Assembly: GCF_014180685.1 (NCBI RefSeq)
Contig: NZ_JACEHF010000003.1
Location: forward strand, 39,121-103,120
Source of the DNA: Nocardioides pelophilus
GTDB taxonomy: Bacteria; Actinomycetota; Actinomycetes; Propionibacteriales; Nocardioidaceae
Length of the DNA: 64,000 nucleotides
Reading direction: 5' to 3'
Of this stretch, positions 42,097-50,690 are shown piece after piece. The notes below the pieces were generated by a model that saw only the letters and a program-made list of their open reading frames with translations, made no database searches and had not been told where the DNA came from. Each line of letters starts with the position of its first letter. The stretch's first letter is position 1. The position numbers and the translations under genes are program-made.

Positions 42097-43658
42097 GCGA
42101 GAGCCGCGGCTCGGGGATGCCGCTGCGCGAAGGGCGCATCCACCGCTACGTCAACGCGTTCTGCCCGTTGTGCCACGAGGAGCAGCCCGACCGTCCGCTC
42201 GCCGAGGTGCCGCGCCTCTCCGGCTGGCTGTCGGTCCACGCCGACCGGGTGTGGCTCGAGCGCGGCTGCGCGGTGCACGGCCTGGTGCGCACCCTCTACG
42301 ACGAGTCGCCCGAGATCCTCACCTACCTCGAGCAGTGGACCGCGCCCACCAAGGTGCACACCCCTGACCGGATCGGGAACTTCAAGCCGGTGCCGGCGGC
42401 CTACGAGGACGGGCTGCCCGAGATGCAGTCGCAGCACACCTGCATCCTGCTCGAGGACCTCCTCGACCACTGCAACCTGAAGTGCCCGACCTGCTTCGCC
42501 GAGTCGTCGCCTGCCCTGGCGAGCGTGGCGCCGCTCGACCAGGTGCTCGCGTCGATCGACGCCCGCCTCGCGCGCGAGAACGGGCGGATCGACGTACTCA
42601 TGCTCTCCGGAGGCGAGCCGACCCTCTATCCCCACCTGGCCGAGCTGCTCGACGAGGTCACCCGCCGCCCCGTGGTGCGGATCCTGATCAACACCAACGG
42701 CCTGCTGGTGGCCCGCGACGACGCGCTGCTCGACCTGCTGACGCTGCACCGGGAGCGGGTCGAGGTCTACCTCCAGTACGACGGCCACTCCGCCGAGGCG
42801 TCGACGCACCACCGCGGCGCGGACATCCGCCGCTTCAAGGAGGACGCGATCGAGCGGCTGTCCTCCCGCGGCATCTTCACCACGTTGACCATGACGGCGG
42901 CCCTCGGGGTCAACGACGACGAGATCGGGTTCGTGCTCAAGCGGGCGCTGGACACGCCGTACGTCGGCGGCGTCACCATCCAGCCGGTGTTCGGCAGCGG
43001 GCGCGGCAGCGGCATCGACCCGCTCGACCGGCTCACCCACACCGGCGTGCTGGCCCGGCTCGAGGACCAGACCGGCGGACTGGTGACCTGGCGCGACCTC
43101 ACCGCCCTGCCGTGCAGCCACCCGCACTGCTGCTCGGTCGGCTACCTGCTCAAGGACGACGCCGGCAGCTGGCGATCGCTGGTGTCGCTCATCGGCCACG
43201 ACCGCCTCAAGCAGTGGCTCGACCTCGAGCCCGACCTGCTCGCCAACCGGATCGCCGACGACACGATCCCGGCCGCGATGCGCACCATCGTGAAGGACTC
43301 GCTGCTCGACCTGCTGTCGGAGCAGTCGAGCCTGAGCCATCCGTCGATGGCGTCGATCTGGCGCGACGTCTGCCAGCACTGCGACCTCGGCATCGGGACC
43401 CTCGCCACGCTGGCCGCGTCCAGGCTCCCGGGGCAGCGGCAACGGCTGCGCGCGCTGCTCGCCGAGCGGGTGCTGCGGGTCACCGTGAAGCCGTTCATGG
43501 ACATGAACACGATGATCGAGGAGCGGCTCACGCAGTGCTGCGTGCACGTCGCCACCGTCAACGAGGAGTCCGGCGCCCACCAGTGCGCGCCGTTCTGCGC
43601 CCTGCAGGCCTGGGTGCCGCTGGCGCGCACCCGGCTGTCGACGGCGACCGGCCGATGA
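42093..43658 (+). CDS. Radical SAM enzyme with auxiliary Cys clusters, resembling tetraether synthase (Tes)
   Basis: The protein has 521 residues from ATG 42093, overlapping the Lgt-like stop. An N-terminal Cys pair, Cys24/Cys27 (CPLC), plus Cys59/His62 could bind zinc. The radical SAM cluster is CNLKCPTC (Cys127, 131, 134), with LSGGEPTLYP as the SAM-binding GGE motif. The C-terminal half has further Cys groups, CSHPHCC, CQHC, QCCVH and CAPFC, for extra iron-sulfur clusters. The ending KPFMDMNTM..CCVH..PFC recalls the archaeal Tes family (MJ0619) that joins lipid tails by C-C coupling. This resemblance is from memory. The neighbouring Lgt-like gene supports a lipid or lipoprotein substrate. 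Confidence 0.75.
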   Translation: MSESRGSGMPLREGRIHRYVNAFCPLCHEEQPDRPLAEVPRLSGWLSVHADRVWLERGCAVHGLVRTLYDESPEILTYLEQWTAPTKVHTPDRIGNFKPVPAAYEDGLPEMQSQHTCILLEDLLDHCNLKCPTCFAESSPALASVAPLDQVLASIDARLARENGRIDVLMLSGGEPTLYPHLAELLDEVTRRPVVRILINTNGLLVARDDALLDLLTLHRERVEVYLQYDGHSAEASTHHRGADIRRFKEDAIERLSSRGIFTTLTMTAALGVNDDEIGFVLKRALDTPYVGGVTIQPVFGSGRGSGIDPLDRLTHTGVLARLEDQTGGLVTWRDLTALPCSHPHCCSVGYLLKDDAGSWRSLVSLIGHDRLKQWLDLEPDLLANRIADDTIPAAMRTIVKDSLLDLLSEQSSLSHPSMASIWRDVCQHCDLGIGTLATLAASRLPGQRQRLRALLAERVLRVTVKPFMDMNTMIEERLTQCCVHVATVNEESGAHQCAPFCALQAWVPLARTRLSTATGR

Positions 43659-43819
43659 GCGATCCCCGGCAGGTCCAGCCCCAGCGGGCGCCGGCGTACG
43701 ACGCCGAGGGCGATGTGTGCGCGCACCGCTACTGGTGCCGGACGCGGATCACGGCGACGGCCCTGGCGGTGCTGCTCCTGGTCGGCCTGGTCGCCGGGAC
43801 GTGGTGGTGGATCCGATGA
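43655..43819 (+). CDS. Small single-TM protein
   Basis: The protein has 54 residues. Its ATG overlaps the radical SAM stop (ATGA). A soluble N-terminus with two Cys (VCAHRYWC) precedes one TM helix (about 33-50) ending in TWWWIR. The tight coupling suggests a role with the radical SAM enzyme, perhaps membrane recruitment. No family was recognised. Confidence 0.6.
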   Translation: MSDPRQVQPQRAPAYDAEGDVCAHRYWCRTRITATALAVLLLVGLVAGTWWWIR

Positions 43820-43829
43820 AGGAGACGAC

Positions 43830-44171
43830 ATGAGCGACCCGACCGGCTCGTCCAACAAGACGAACAAGACGCTCGGCTACGTCCTCGGTGGCCTCGTGAT
43901 CGGCCCGGCCCTGGCCGTCCTCTGCCCGGTCGTCGGCATCTGGATCGGTGGCACCGCGTCGTCCTACGGCGACGAGTACAGCGACACGCCCTTCGCGATC
44001 GGCCTGATCGCCGGGCTCGTCGCGCCGCTCCTCATCCCGGTGCCGTTCCTCTTCCACCGCAACACCCGGCCGTGGGGCGTCGGCACCCTGATCGGCGCCG
44101 CGCTGACGATGATCGTCCTCGGCGGCATCTGCGCCGGCTTCATCTACCTGCTGAGCGAGTCGACCTACTAG
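43830..44171 (+). CDS. Small membrane protein, three TM helices
   Basis: The protein has 113 residues from ATG 43830 with AAGGAG upstream. Hydrophobic segments at about 15-38, 55-75 and 83-107 make it an integral membrane protein. It starts with a short polar Ser/Asn/Thr N-terminus (TGSSNKTNKT). It lies ten bases after the previous gene and is the last of the Lgt-like/radical SAM operon, with a strong hairpin 25 bases downstream. Function unknown. Confidence 0.65.
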   Translation: MSDPTGSSNKTNKTLGYVLGGLVIGPALAVLCPVVGIWIGGTASSYGDEYSDTPFAIGLIAGLVAPLLIPVPFLFHRNTRPWGVGTLIGAALTMIVLGGICAGFIYLLSESTY

Positions 44172-44195
44172 CGACCCGGCTCCAACTCGTCTCGA

Positions 44196-44240
44196 AAACC
44201 CGCCGACCCGGCTCCAAGTTGGAGCCGGGCCGGCGGGTTT
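44196..44240 (+). terminator. Strong 20-bp-stem terminator hairpin
   Basis: The left arm, beginning AAACCCGCCGACCCG (44196-44215), pairs with 44221-44240 over 20 positions with a single A-C mismatch and a five-base loop (AAGTT). A TTT ends the right arm. It follows the Lgt-like/radical SAM operon. Partial copies of the CGACCCGGCTC arm stand on each side (44171-44187 and 44253-44264), forming nested inverted repeats. Confidence 0.8.
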
Positions 44241-44269
44241 GGGGCCTGAGTTCGAGCCGGGTCGGCAGT

Positions 44270-44515
44270 GACAGCTCGTTCCTCGCTGTCGGCTGGCCTC
44301 CTAGGTTTCGAGACGCGCGGTCGCCCCTGCTCGCAAGCTCGCAGGCGCGCGCGCCCTCAACCTCTTCGGCCGACGCCGACAGCTCGCTCCTCGCTGTCGG
44401 CTGGCCTCCTAGGTTTCGAGACGCGCGGTCGCCCCTGCTCACAAGCTCGCAGGCGCGCGCGCCCTCAACCTCTTCGGCCGACGCCGACAGCTCGTTCCTC
44501 GCTGTCGGCTGGCCT
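44270..44515 (+). repeat. 108-bp tandem repeat (2.3 copies) next to the icmF 3' end
   Basis: Copies start at 44270, 44378 and 44486 (exact 108-bp period, a few substitutions). Each contains an inverted repeat GACAGC..GCTGTC, GGTTTCGAGAC, and CCTCAACC, linking it to the dispersed repeat family. The last partial copy runs up to the icmF stop codon. The 343-bp gap 44172-44514 holds only this and the terminator; I see no gene. Confidence 0.85.
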
Positions 44516-47500
44516 CAGACATTCCGGCGGTACTGGCCGCCGACCTCGAAGAACGCATCGGTGATCTGGCCGAGCGAGCACACCCGGGCCGCGTCCATGA
44601 GTACGGCGAACACGTTGTCGCCGTTGGTCGCGGCCTCCTTGAGCCGGGTGATCGCGGCCTCGGCGTCGTCGACGTGCGTCGCGCGGAACGCCTCGACCCG
44701 CTCGAGCTGGGCGCGCTTCTCGTCCTCGGTGGCGCGGGCGAGCTCGACGTGGTCGGGCGTGCCGTCGTCGGCGGTCGGGCTGCGGAAGGTGTTGACCCCG
44801 ATGATCGGCAGCGTCCCGTCGTGCTTGCGGTGCTCGTAGACCATCGACTCGTCCTGGATCCGACCGCGCTGGTAGCCGGTCTCCATCGCGCCGAGCACGC
44901 CGCCCCGCTCGGAGATCCGGTCGAACTCGGCGAGCACGGCCGCCTCGACCAGGTCGGTGAGCTGGTCGACGATGAACGACCCCTGGAGCGGGTTCTCGTT
45001 CATGGCCAGCCCCCACTCGCGGTTGATGATCATCTGGATAGCGAGGGCGCGGCGTACCGACTCGTCGGTGGGGGTGGTGACGGCCTCGTCGTAGGCGTTG
45101 GTGTGCAGCGAGTTGGCGTTGTCGTAGATCGCGCACAGCGCCTGCAGGGTGGTGCGGATGTCGTTGAACGCCATCTCCTGCGCGTGCAGCGAGCGGCCCG
45201 AGGTCTGCACGTGGTACTTCAGCTTCTGCGAGCGCTCGTTGGCGCCGTACCGCTCCTTCATCGCGACCGCCCAGATCCGGCGCGCGACCCGGCCGATCAC
45301 GGTGTACTCCGGGTCCATGCCGTTGGAGAAGAAGAACGACAGGTTGGGCGCGAAGTCGTCGATGTCCATGCCCCGCGCGAGGTAGGACTCGACGTAGGTG
45401 AAGCCGTTGGCCAGGGTGAAGGCGAGCTGGCTGATCGGGTTCGCCCCGGCCTCGGCGATGTGGTAGCCGGAGATAGAGACGGAGTAGAAGTTCCGCACCC
45501 CGTGCTCGATGAACCACTCCTGGATGTCGGCCATGCACCGCAGCGAGAACTCGGTGGAGAACAGGCAGGTGTTCTGGCCCTGGTCCTCCTTGAGGATGTC
45601 GGCCTGCACGGTGCCGCGGACGGTCGAGACGGCGTACGCCGCCAGCTCCTCCCGCTCCGCTGCCGACGGCTCGCGGCCCTCGCGCTCCCGGAACTTGTCG
45701 ACCTGCTGGTCGATCGCCGTGTTGAGGAAGAAGGCGAGCACCGTCGGCGCCGGGCCGTTGATGGTCATCGAGACCGACGTCGTGGGCGAGCACAGGTCGA
45801 AGCCGTCGTAGAGCGTCTTCATGTCGTCGAGCGTCGCGACGCTGACGCCGGACGTGCCGATCTTGCCGTAGATGTCGGGGCGCTCGCCGGGGTCGCGGCC
45901 GTAGAGCGTCACCGAGTCGAACGCCGTCGACAGCCGGGTGGCGGGCTGGCCCTCGGAGAGCAGCTTGAACCGGCGGTTGGTGCGGAGCGGGTCGCCCTCG
46001 CCGGCGAACATCCGCGCCGGGTCCTCGTTGTCGCGCTTGAACGGGAAGACGCCGGCGGTGAAGGGGAAGAAGCCCGGGAGGTTCTCCCTACGCCAGAACC
46101 GCACCAGCTCGCCGTGGTCGACGAAGGTGGGTACGGCGACCCGCGGGATGTGGCTGCCGCTGAGCGACTCCTTCGTCAGCGTCGTGTGGATCTCCTTGCC
46201 CCGGATCGTCACGACCTGCTCGTCGCCGGTGTAGGACTCGACGATCCCCGGCCACGCGTCGAGCTGGCTGCGCAGCTCGGCCGGCAGGTCTCGTGACGCT
46301 TGCTGCGCAAGCTCCTCGACCAACGAGACGTCGGTCGAGACGTCGGTCGAGTCGGAGGTCGAGTCGGAGGTCGAGGAGGTCGCTCTGCGACCGTCACGAG
46401 ACCCCGCGTCGCCCCCGTCGTTGGTCGAGGAGGTCGCTCTGCGACCGTCACGAGACCCCGCGTCGCCCCCGTCGTTGGTCGAGGAGGTCGCTCTGCGACC
46501 GTCACGAGACCCCGCGTCGCTCCCGTCGTTGGTCGAGGAGGTCGCTCTGCGACCGTCACGAGACCCCGCGATCTCTTCGGCGACCTCGGCCAGCCGCTGG
46601 GCACGCCGCGCCGCTTCGGCGAGCAACTCGGTCTGCTGGTGGTAGGCGCGGACGGTCTGGGAGATGTCGGCCAGGTAGCGGGTCCGGTCGGCAGGCAGGA
46701 CCGACTGGATCCGGGTCGAGCTCTTGGTGGTCACCGGCGCGAGCTCGCCGGCACCGACCGCGAGGTCGTGCTCGGCCAGCAGCCCGCGGAGGAACTGGTA
46801 GAGCGCGGTGACCCCGTCGTCGTCGAAGGTCGCCGCGGAGGTGCCGAAGACGGGCATGTCGTCGGGGGAGGAGCCGAACGCCTCGCGGTTGCGCACCAAC
46901 TGGCGGGCGACGTCGCGCATCGCGTCGGCGGCGCCGCGGCGCTCGAACTTGTTGATCGCCACCGCGTCGGCGAAGTCGAGCATGTCGATCTTCTCGAGCT
47001 GGGAGGCGGCGCCGTACTCCGGCGTCATGACGTAGAGGCTGGTGTCGACGAACGGGACGACGGCGGCGTCGCCCTGGCCGATGCCGGGCGTCTCGACGAT
47101 CACCAGGTCGAAGCTGGCCGCCTTCAGCACCGTGAGCACGTCGCCGAGGTGGTCGGGCAGCTCGTGCGCGCCGCGGGTGGCGAGGCTGCGGAAGAACACC
47201 CGGTCGCGGTCCAGGCCGGGGCCGTTGAGGTCGAGGCTGTTCATCCGGATCCGGTCGCCGAGCAGGGCGCCTCCGCCCTTGCGGCGGGTCGGGTCGACGG
47301 CGAGCACGGCGACCCGGATCTTGTCGTGCTGGTCGATCCGCAGCCGGCGTACCAGCTCGTCGGTGAGCGAGCTCTTGCCGCTGCCGCCGGTGCCGGTGAT
47401 GCCGAGCACCGGGACCTTGCGGCCCTCGGCGGCGCTGCGCAGGCGGGTCAGGACCTCCTCGTCGAGACGGCCGGACTCCGCGGCGGTGATCGCGCGGGCG

Positions 47501-47988
47501 ACGGCGCCCCGCTCCCCGGAGAGCACCTCGTCGGCGCTCACCCCGCGCACCGTCAGCAGGTCGATGTCGCACTCGCGGACGACGGAGTTGATCATCCCCG
47601 GCAGGCCCATCCGCTGGCCGTCCTCGGGGGAGAAGATGGTGACGCCCGACCTCCGGAGCCGGTCGATCTCGTCGTGCACGATCACGCCGCCGCCACCGCC
47701 GACGACCTTGACGTGCCCGGCCCCGCGGCTGCGCAGCTGCTCGACGAGGTACTCGAAGTACTCCACGTGGCCGCCCTGGTACGACGACACCGCGACGCCC
47801 TGCGCGTCCTCCTCCAGCGCCGCCTCGACCACCTCGGCGACCGATCGGTTGTGCCCGAGGTGGATGACCTCGCAGCCCTGGCTCTGGAAGATGCGCCGCA
47901 TGATGTTGATCGCCGCGTCGTGCCCGTCGAACAGGCTCGACGCGGTCACCAGGCGCACCGGGTTGGTCGGCTTGTGCAGGTCAGGCAC
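44515..47988 (-). CDS. icmF: Fused isobutyryl-CoA mutase IcmF (B12-dependent, with G-protein chaperone)
   Basis: The protein has 1157 residues from GTG 47988 (AAGGAG upstream). It carries an N-terminal B12-binding Rossmann domain (FDGHDAAINIM, the DxH ligand motif), then a MeaB-like GTPase (GGSGKSSL near residue 200, VDPTRRKGGGALLG, VETPGIGQGD), a linker, and the mutase TIM barrel (from about residue 600; SISGYHIAEAGANP). It interconverts isobutyryl-CoA and n-butyryl-CoA, and the GTPase protects and reloads the cofactor. The linker (about 470-567) is unusual: it contains 18-residue repeats (AGSRDGRRATSSTNDGGD) encoded by a dispersed DNA repeat, making the protein longer than the ~1080-1090 residues I expect for this family. 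Confidence 0.95.
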   Translation of the reverse strand: MPDLHKPTNPVRLVTASSLFDGHDAAINIMRRIFQSQGCEVIHLGHNRSVAEVVEAALEEDAQGVAVSSYQGGHVEYFEYLVEQLRSRGAGHVKVVGGGGGVIVHDEIDRLRRSGVTIFSPEDGQRMGLPGMINSVVRECDIDLLTVRGVSADEVLSGERGAVARAITAAESGRLDEEVLTRLRSAAEGRKVPVLGITGTGGSGKSSLTDELVRRLRIDQHDKIRVAVLAVDPTRRKGGGALLGDRIRMNSLDLNGPGLDRDRVFFRSLATRGAHELPDHLGDVLTVLKAASFDLVIVETPGIGQGDAAVVPFVDTSLYVMTPEYGAASQLEKIDMLDFADAVAINKFERRGAADAMRDVARQLVRNREAFGSSPDDMPVFGTSAATFDDDGVTALYQFLRGLLAEHDLAVGAGELAPVTTKSSTRIQSVLPADRTRYLADISQTVRAYHQQTELLAEAARRAQRLAEVAEEIAGSRDGRRATSSTNDGSDAGSRDGRRATSSTNDGGDAGSRDGRRATSSTNDGGDAGSRDGRRATSSTSDSTSDSTDVSTDVSLVEELAQQASRDLPAELRSQLDAWPGIVESYTGDEQVVTIRGKEIHTTLTKESLSGSHIPRVAVPTFVDHGELVRFWRRENLPGFFPFTAGVFPFKRDNEDPARMFAGEGDPLRTNRRFKLLSEGQPATRLSTAFDSVTLYGRDPGERPDIYGKIGTSGVSVATLDDMKTLYDGFDLCSPTTSVSMTINGPAPTVLAFFLNTAIDQQVDKFREREGREPSAAEREELAAYAVSTVRGTVQADILKEDQGQNTCLFSTEFSLRCMADIQEWFIEHGVRNFYSVSISGYHIAEAGANPISQLAFTLANGFTYVESYLARGMDIDDFAPNLSFFFSNGMDPEYTVIGRVARRIWAVAMKERYGANERSQKLKYHVQTSGRSLHAQEMAFNDIRTTLQALCAIYDNANSLHTNAYDEAVTTPTDESVRRALAIQMIINREWGLAMNENPLQGSFIVDQLTDLVEAAVLAEFDRISERGGVLGAMETGYQRGRIQDESMVYEHRKHDGTLPIIGVNTFRSPTADDGTPDHVELARATEDEKRAQLERVEAFRATHVDDAEAAITRLKEAATNGDNVFAVLMDAARVCSLGQITDAFFEVGGQYRRNV
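46287..46570. repeat. Dispersed palindromic repeat expanded in frame inside icmF
   Basis: Copies of a 54-bp unit start at 46371, 46425, 46479 and 46533 (the last partial); 54 bp is 18 codons, so the frame is kept. Read on the minus strand each contains GGTCTCGTGACGGTCGCAG then AGCGACCTCCTCGACCAACG, nearly identical to the intergenic module at 51614 and related to the array at 27402. One diverged copy (46287-46325) is in the opposite orientation and encodes LVEELAQQASRD instead. Confidence 0.9.
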
Positions 47989-48023
47989 CGCTGATCTCCT
48001 TCGTCGGGGGTCTCCACCGCAAT

Positions 48024-48063
48024 AGTAGGACGTCCTAGTATCTCATTGCTAGGACGTCCTACT
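48024..48063. promoter_or_regulatory. Twin-palindrome operator between icmF and a BtuF-like gene
   Basis: TAGGACGTCCTA occurs twice (48026-48037 and 48050-48061). The whole element is a perfect inverted repeat with 15-base arms (AGTAGGACGTCCTAG and its complement) and a 10-base spacer. Centres are 24 bp apart, enough for two dimers on nearly the same helix face. It lies 36 bases before the icmF start. A TetR-type repressor is likely, encoded elsewhere. Confidence 0.75.
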
Positions 48064-48837
48064 AAATTCCCGACGGACCGGTGGGTAACGTCCTCGCCAT
48101 GAGGGTGGACGACCTCGGCACGCCGTACGACGGCCCGCGCGTCGCCGCGCGGGTGGTGTCGCTGGTGCCGTCGATCACCGAGGCGCTGGCGACCGACCGC
48201 CCGGAGGCGCTGGTCGGCGCCACCGACTGGTGCACGCACCCCTCCGACCTGGACGTGCCCCGGGTCCGCGGCACCAAGAACCCGGACCTGGCGGCCGTGC
48301 GAGCGCTGGCCCCGGACCTGGTCGTCGCCAACAAGGAGGAGAACCGCGAGCTCGACGTACGCCGGCTCCGGGAGGCCGGCGTACGGGTCTGGGTGACCGA
48401 CATCGAGACCGTGCCGCAGGCGCTCGACTCGCTGGAGCGGCTGTACGAGGTGGCGCTCGGCTGGCCGCGCCCGGAGTGGCTGGGCCGCGCCCGCGCGCTC
48501 TGGGACGGACCGCCGCCCGCGGTGACCCAGCGGGTCGCGGTGGCGATCTGGCGCGACCCCTGGATGGTGGTCGGCGCCCGCACCTTCACCGGCGACCTGG
48601 TGCGGCGGCTCGGCTGGGAGAACGCCTTCGCGGGGAGCGTCGAGCGCTACCCGAAGGTCGACCTCGCCGACCTCGACCGCGATGACCTCGACCTGGTCCT
48701 GCTCCCGGACGAGCCCTACCTCTTCACCGCCGAGGACGGCCCGGAGGCCTTCGCGCGGACCCCGACCCGGCTCGTCCCCGGCCGCCTCCTCACCTGGTAC
48801 GGCCCCGCTCTGGTCGAGGCGCGACCCGCCCTCGGGA

Positions 48838-49361
<524 letters not shown>

Positions 49362-49365
<4 letters not shown>

Positions 49366-49760
49366 TCGTCCTCGTCGACGCCGACCAGCGCGTCGAGGAC
49401 CCAGGTGGTGATGCTGATGATGATCGCGCCCCCGACCGCGGACCAGAACCCGTCGACGTGGAAGCCGACGTCGAACAGGTCGGCGATCCAGTCGGTCAGC
49501 ACCAGCAGGAACGCGTTGATCGCGAGCAGGAAGAGGCCGAGCGTCAGCAGGATGAACGGGATCGAGAGGATCGTGAGCACCGGCTTCACGAACGCCGTCA
49601 CCAGGCTGAGGATCAACGCCACTCCGAGCAGGGGGAGCAGCTTCTCCTCGAGCTCGGCCTGGCCCTGGTCGGGGCCGCTGAACCAGATGCCGTCCATGAC
49701 CTGGGCTGCGAGGGAGAGGGCGACTGCCGTGATCGCCCAGCGGGCGAGGAACGCGACCAT
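49362..49760 (-). CDS. Phage-holin-superfamily-IV-like membrane protein
   Basis: The protein has 132 residues with four TM helices: about 5-24, 45-62, 66-88 and 103-123. The motif VTAFVKPVLTILSIPFILLTLGLFLL is broken here only by its hydrophobicity profile; it places the protein in the Phage_holin_4_2/YvlD family. These are widespread chromosomal proteins, not lytic phage genes. It is coupled to the LMW phosphatase gene. The role is unknown; relatives are linked to envelope homeostasis. Confidence 0.85.
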
Positions 49761-49783
49761 GCGGACAGTGTTACAGGCCGTCG

Positions 49784-49910
49784 CCGCTGGTTGAGGTGCG
49801 AGGAGCGCTAGCGACGAGCCTCGAAACCAAGGCGCCTTGGTTTCGAGGCTCGCTCCGCTCGCACCTCAACCAGCGGCGGCGGCTCGCTCCGCTCGCACCT
49901 CAACCAGCGG
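49784..49910. repeat. Dispersed-repeat modules forming a large inverted repeat
   Basis: Two modules stand head to head: CCGCTGGTTGAGGTGCGAG and CGAGCCTCGAAACCAAGGC are each mirrored exactly (19 + 19 bases per arm) around the centre at 49833, with unequal unpaired inserts of 12 and 5 bases. The total is 49784-49876. A third partial copy follows at 49880-49910. The element separates the holin-like gene start from the GntR gene end and could act as a terminator for the latter. Confidence 0.85.
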
Positions 49911-49917
49911 CGAGCGG

Positions 49918-50601
49918 TCAGGTCAGCGCGAGTGCTTCGACGATCTCCTCGGCCGCGTCGTCGATGTGGCGGCGCAGGAACTCGTAGGCGCCGTCGAGGT
50001 CGTCGTCCTCGAGCAGGCGGACCAGCGGCTCGTGCGACTCGGCCTGGTCGTGGGCGTTGCGCCGCACCCGGTCGACCTGGGCGAGTGCGAGCTTCAGCTC
50101 GTCCATCAGGCTCTCGGCCATCTGCACCATCCGCGGGCTGCCGGTGAGCTCCACCAGGGAGACGTGGAAGGCGAGGTGGCGCTCGTTGAGCTCTTCGTAC
50201 GACGCCTTCCCGCTGCGGACCGCGCTGGTGTAGGCCTCCAGGGTCTGCCGCACCCGCTTGCGGGTCGCGTCGCTCGCGGTCGGCCAGGCGCGCACGCCGG
50301 CGCCCTCGAGCACCCATCGGGCGGCGCAGACGTCGCGCACCGACTCGGCCCGCGGCGTGGCGACGCTGACGCCGCGGTTGGGTTCGCGGGTCGCGAGCCC
50401 CTCGGCGACCAGCGCCATCAGCGCCTCGCGCACCGTGGGCCGCGAGACGCCGAGCGACTCGGCGAGCGCGATCTCGCGGAGCGGCGTTCCGCTCTCGACC
50501 TCGCCCTCGAAGACGGCGCGGCGCAGCTCGGCGGTCACCCGCTCGACGGTCGAGGCGTGCTCGACGCTGAGCGTCTCGAACCGGGGCTGGCTGGTCGGCA
50601 T
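49918..50601 (-). CDS. GntR/FadR-family transcriptional regulator
   Basis: The protein has 227 residues from ATG 50601 (GGGTGG upstream); an earlier ATG at 50619 is possible, and frames reaching 50688 run through the operator. The winged HTH (about 20-85) contains PLREIALAESLGVSRPTVRE and GLATREPNRGVSV. The C-terminal FCD domain (about 90-220) has helices with His and Asp positions (HLAFHVSLVELTGS) that bind a carboxylate ligand with a metal. It is divergent from the amidinotransferase/aminotransferase operon and, with the palindrome at 50646-50664, is probably its repressor. Confidence 0.9.
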   Translation of the reverse strand: MPTSQPRFETLSVEHASTVERVTAELRRAVFEGEVESGTPLREIALAESLGVSRPTVREALMALVAEGLATREPNRGVSVATPRAESVRDVCAARWVLEGAGVRAWPTASDATRKRVRQTLEAYTSAVRSGKASYEELNERHLAFHVSLVELTGSPRMVQMAESLMDELKLALAQVDRVRRNAHDQAESHEPLVRLLEDDDLDGAYEFLRRHIDDAAEEIVEALALT

Positions 50602-50645
50602 CCACCCATTGTCACGCATCGGCTCCGTGGCTGTATGCTGTCTCA

Positions 50646-50664
50646 TTGTCAGATTGTCTGACAA
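50646..50664. promoter_or_regulatory. GntR (FadR-type) operator
   Basis: TTGTCAGA-TTG-TCTGACAA is a perfect 8-3-8 inverted repeat, and its right part TTGTCTGACAA (50654-50664) is itself a palindrome of the TTGTC-n-GACAA type. It lies 27 bases before the 50691 start and 45 bases from the GntR start, so it can control both promoters. Confidence 0.75.
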
Positions 50665-50690
50665 TCTATCTGCGGTCGGGAGGAACAAGG

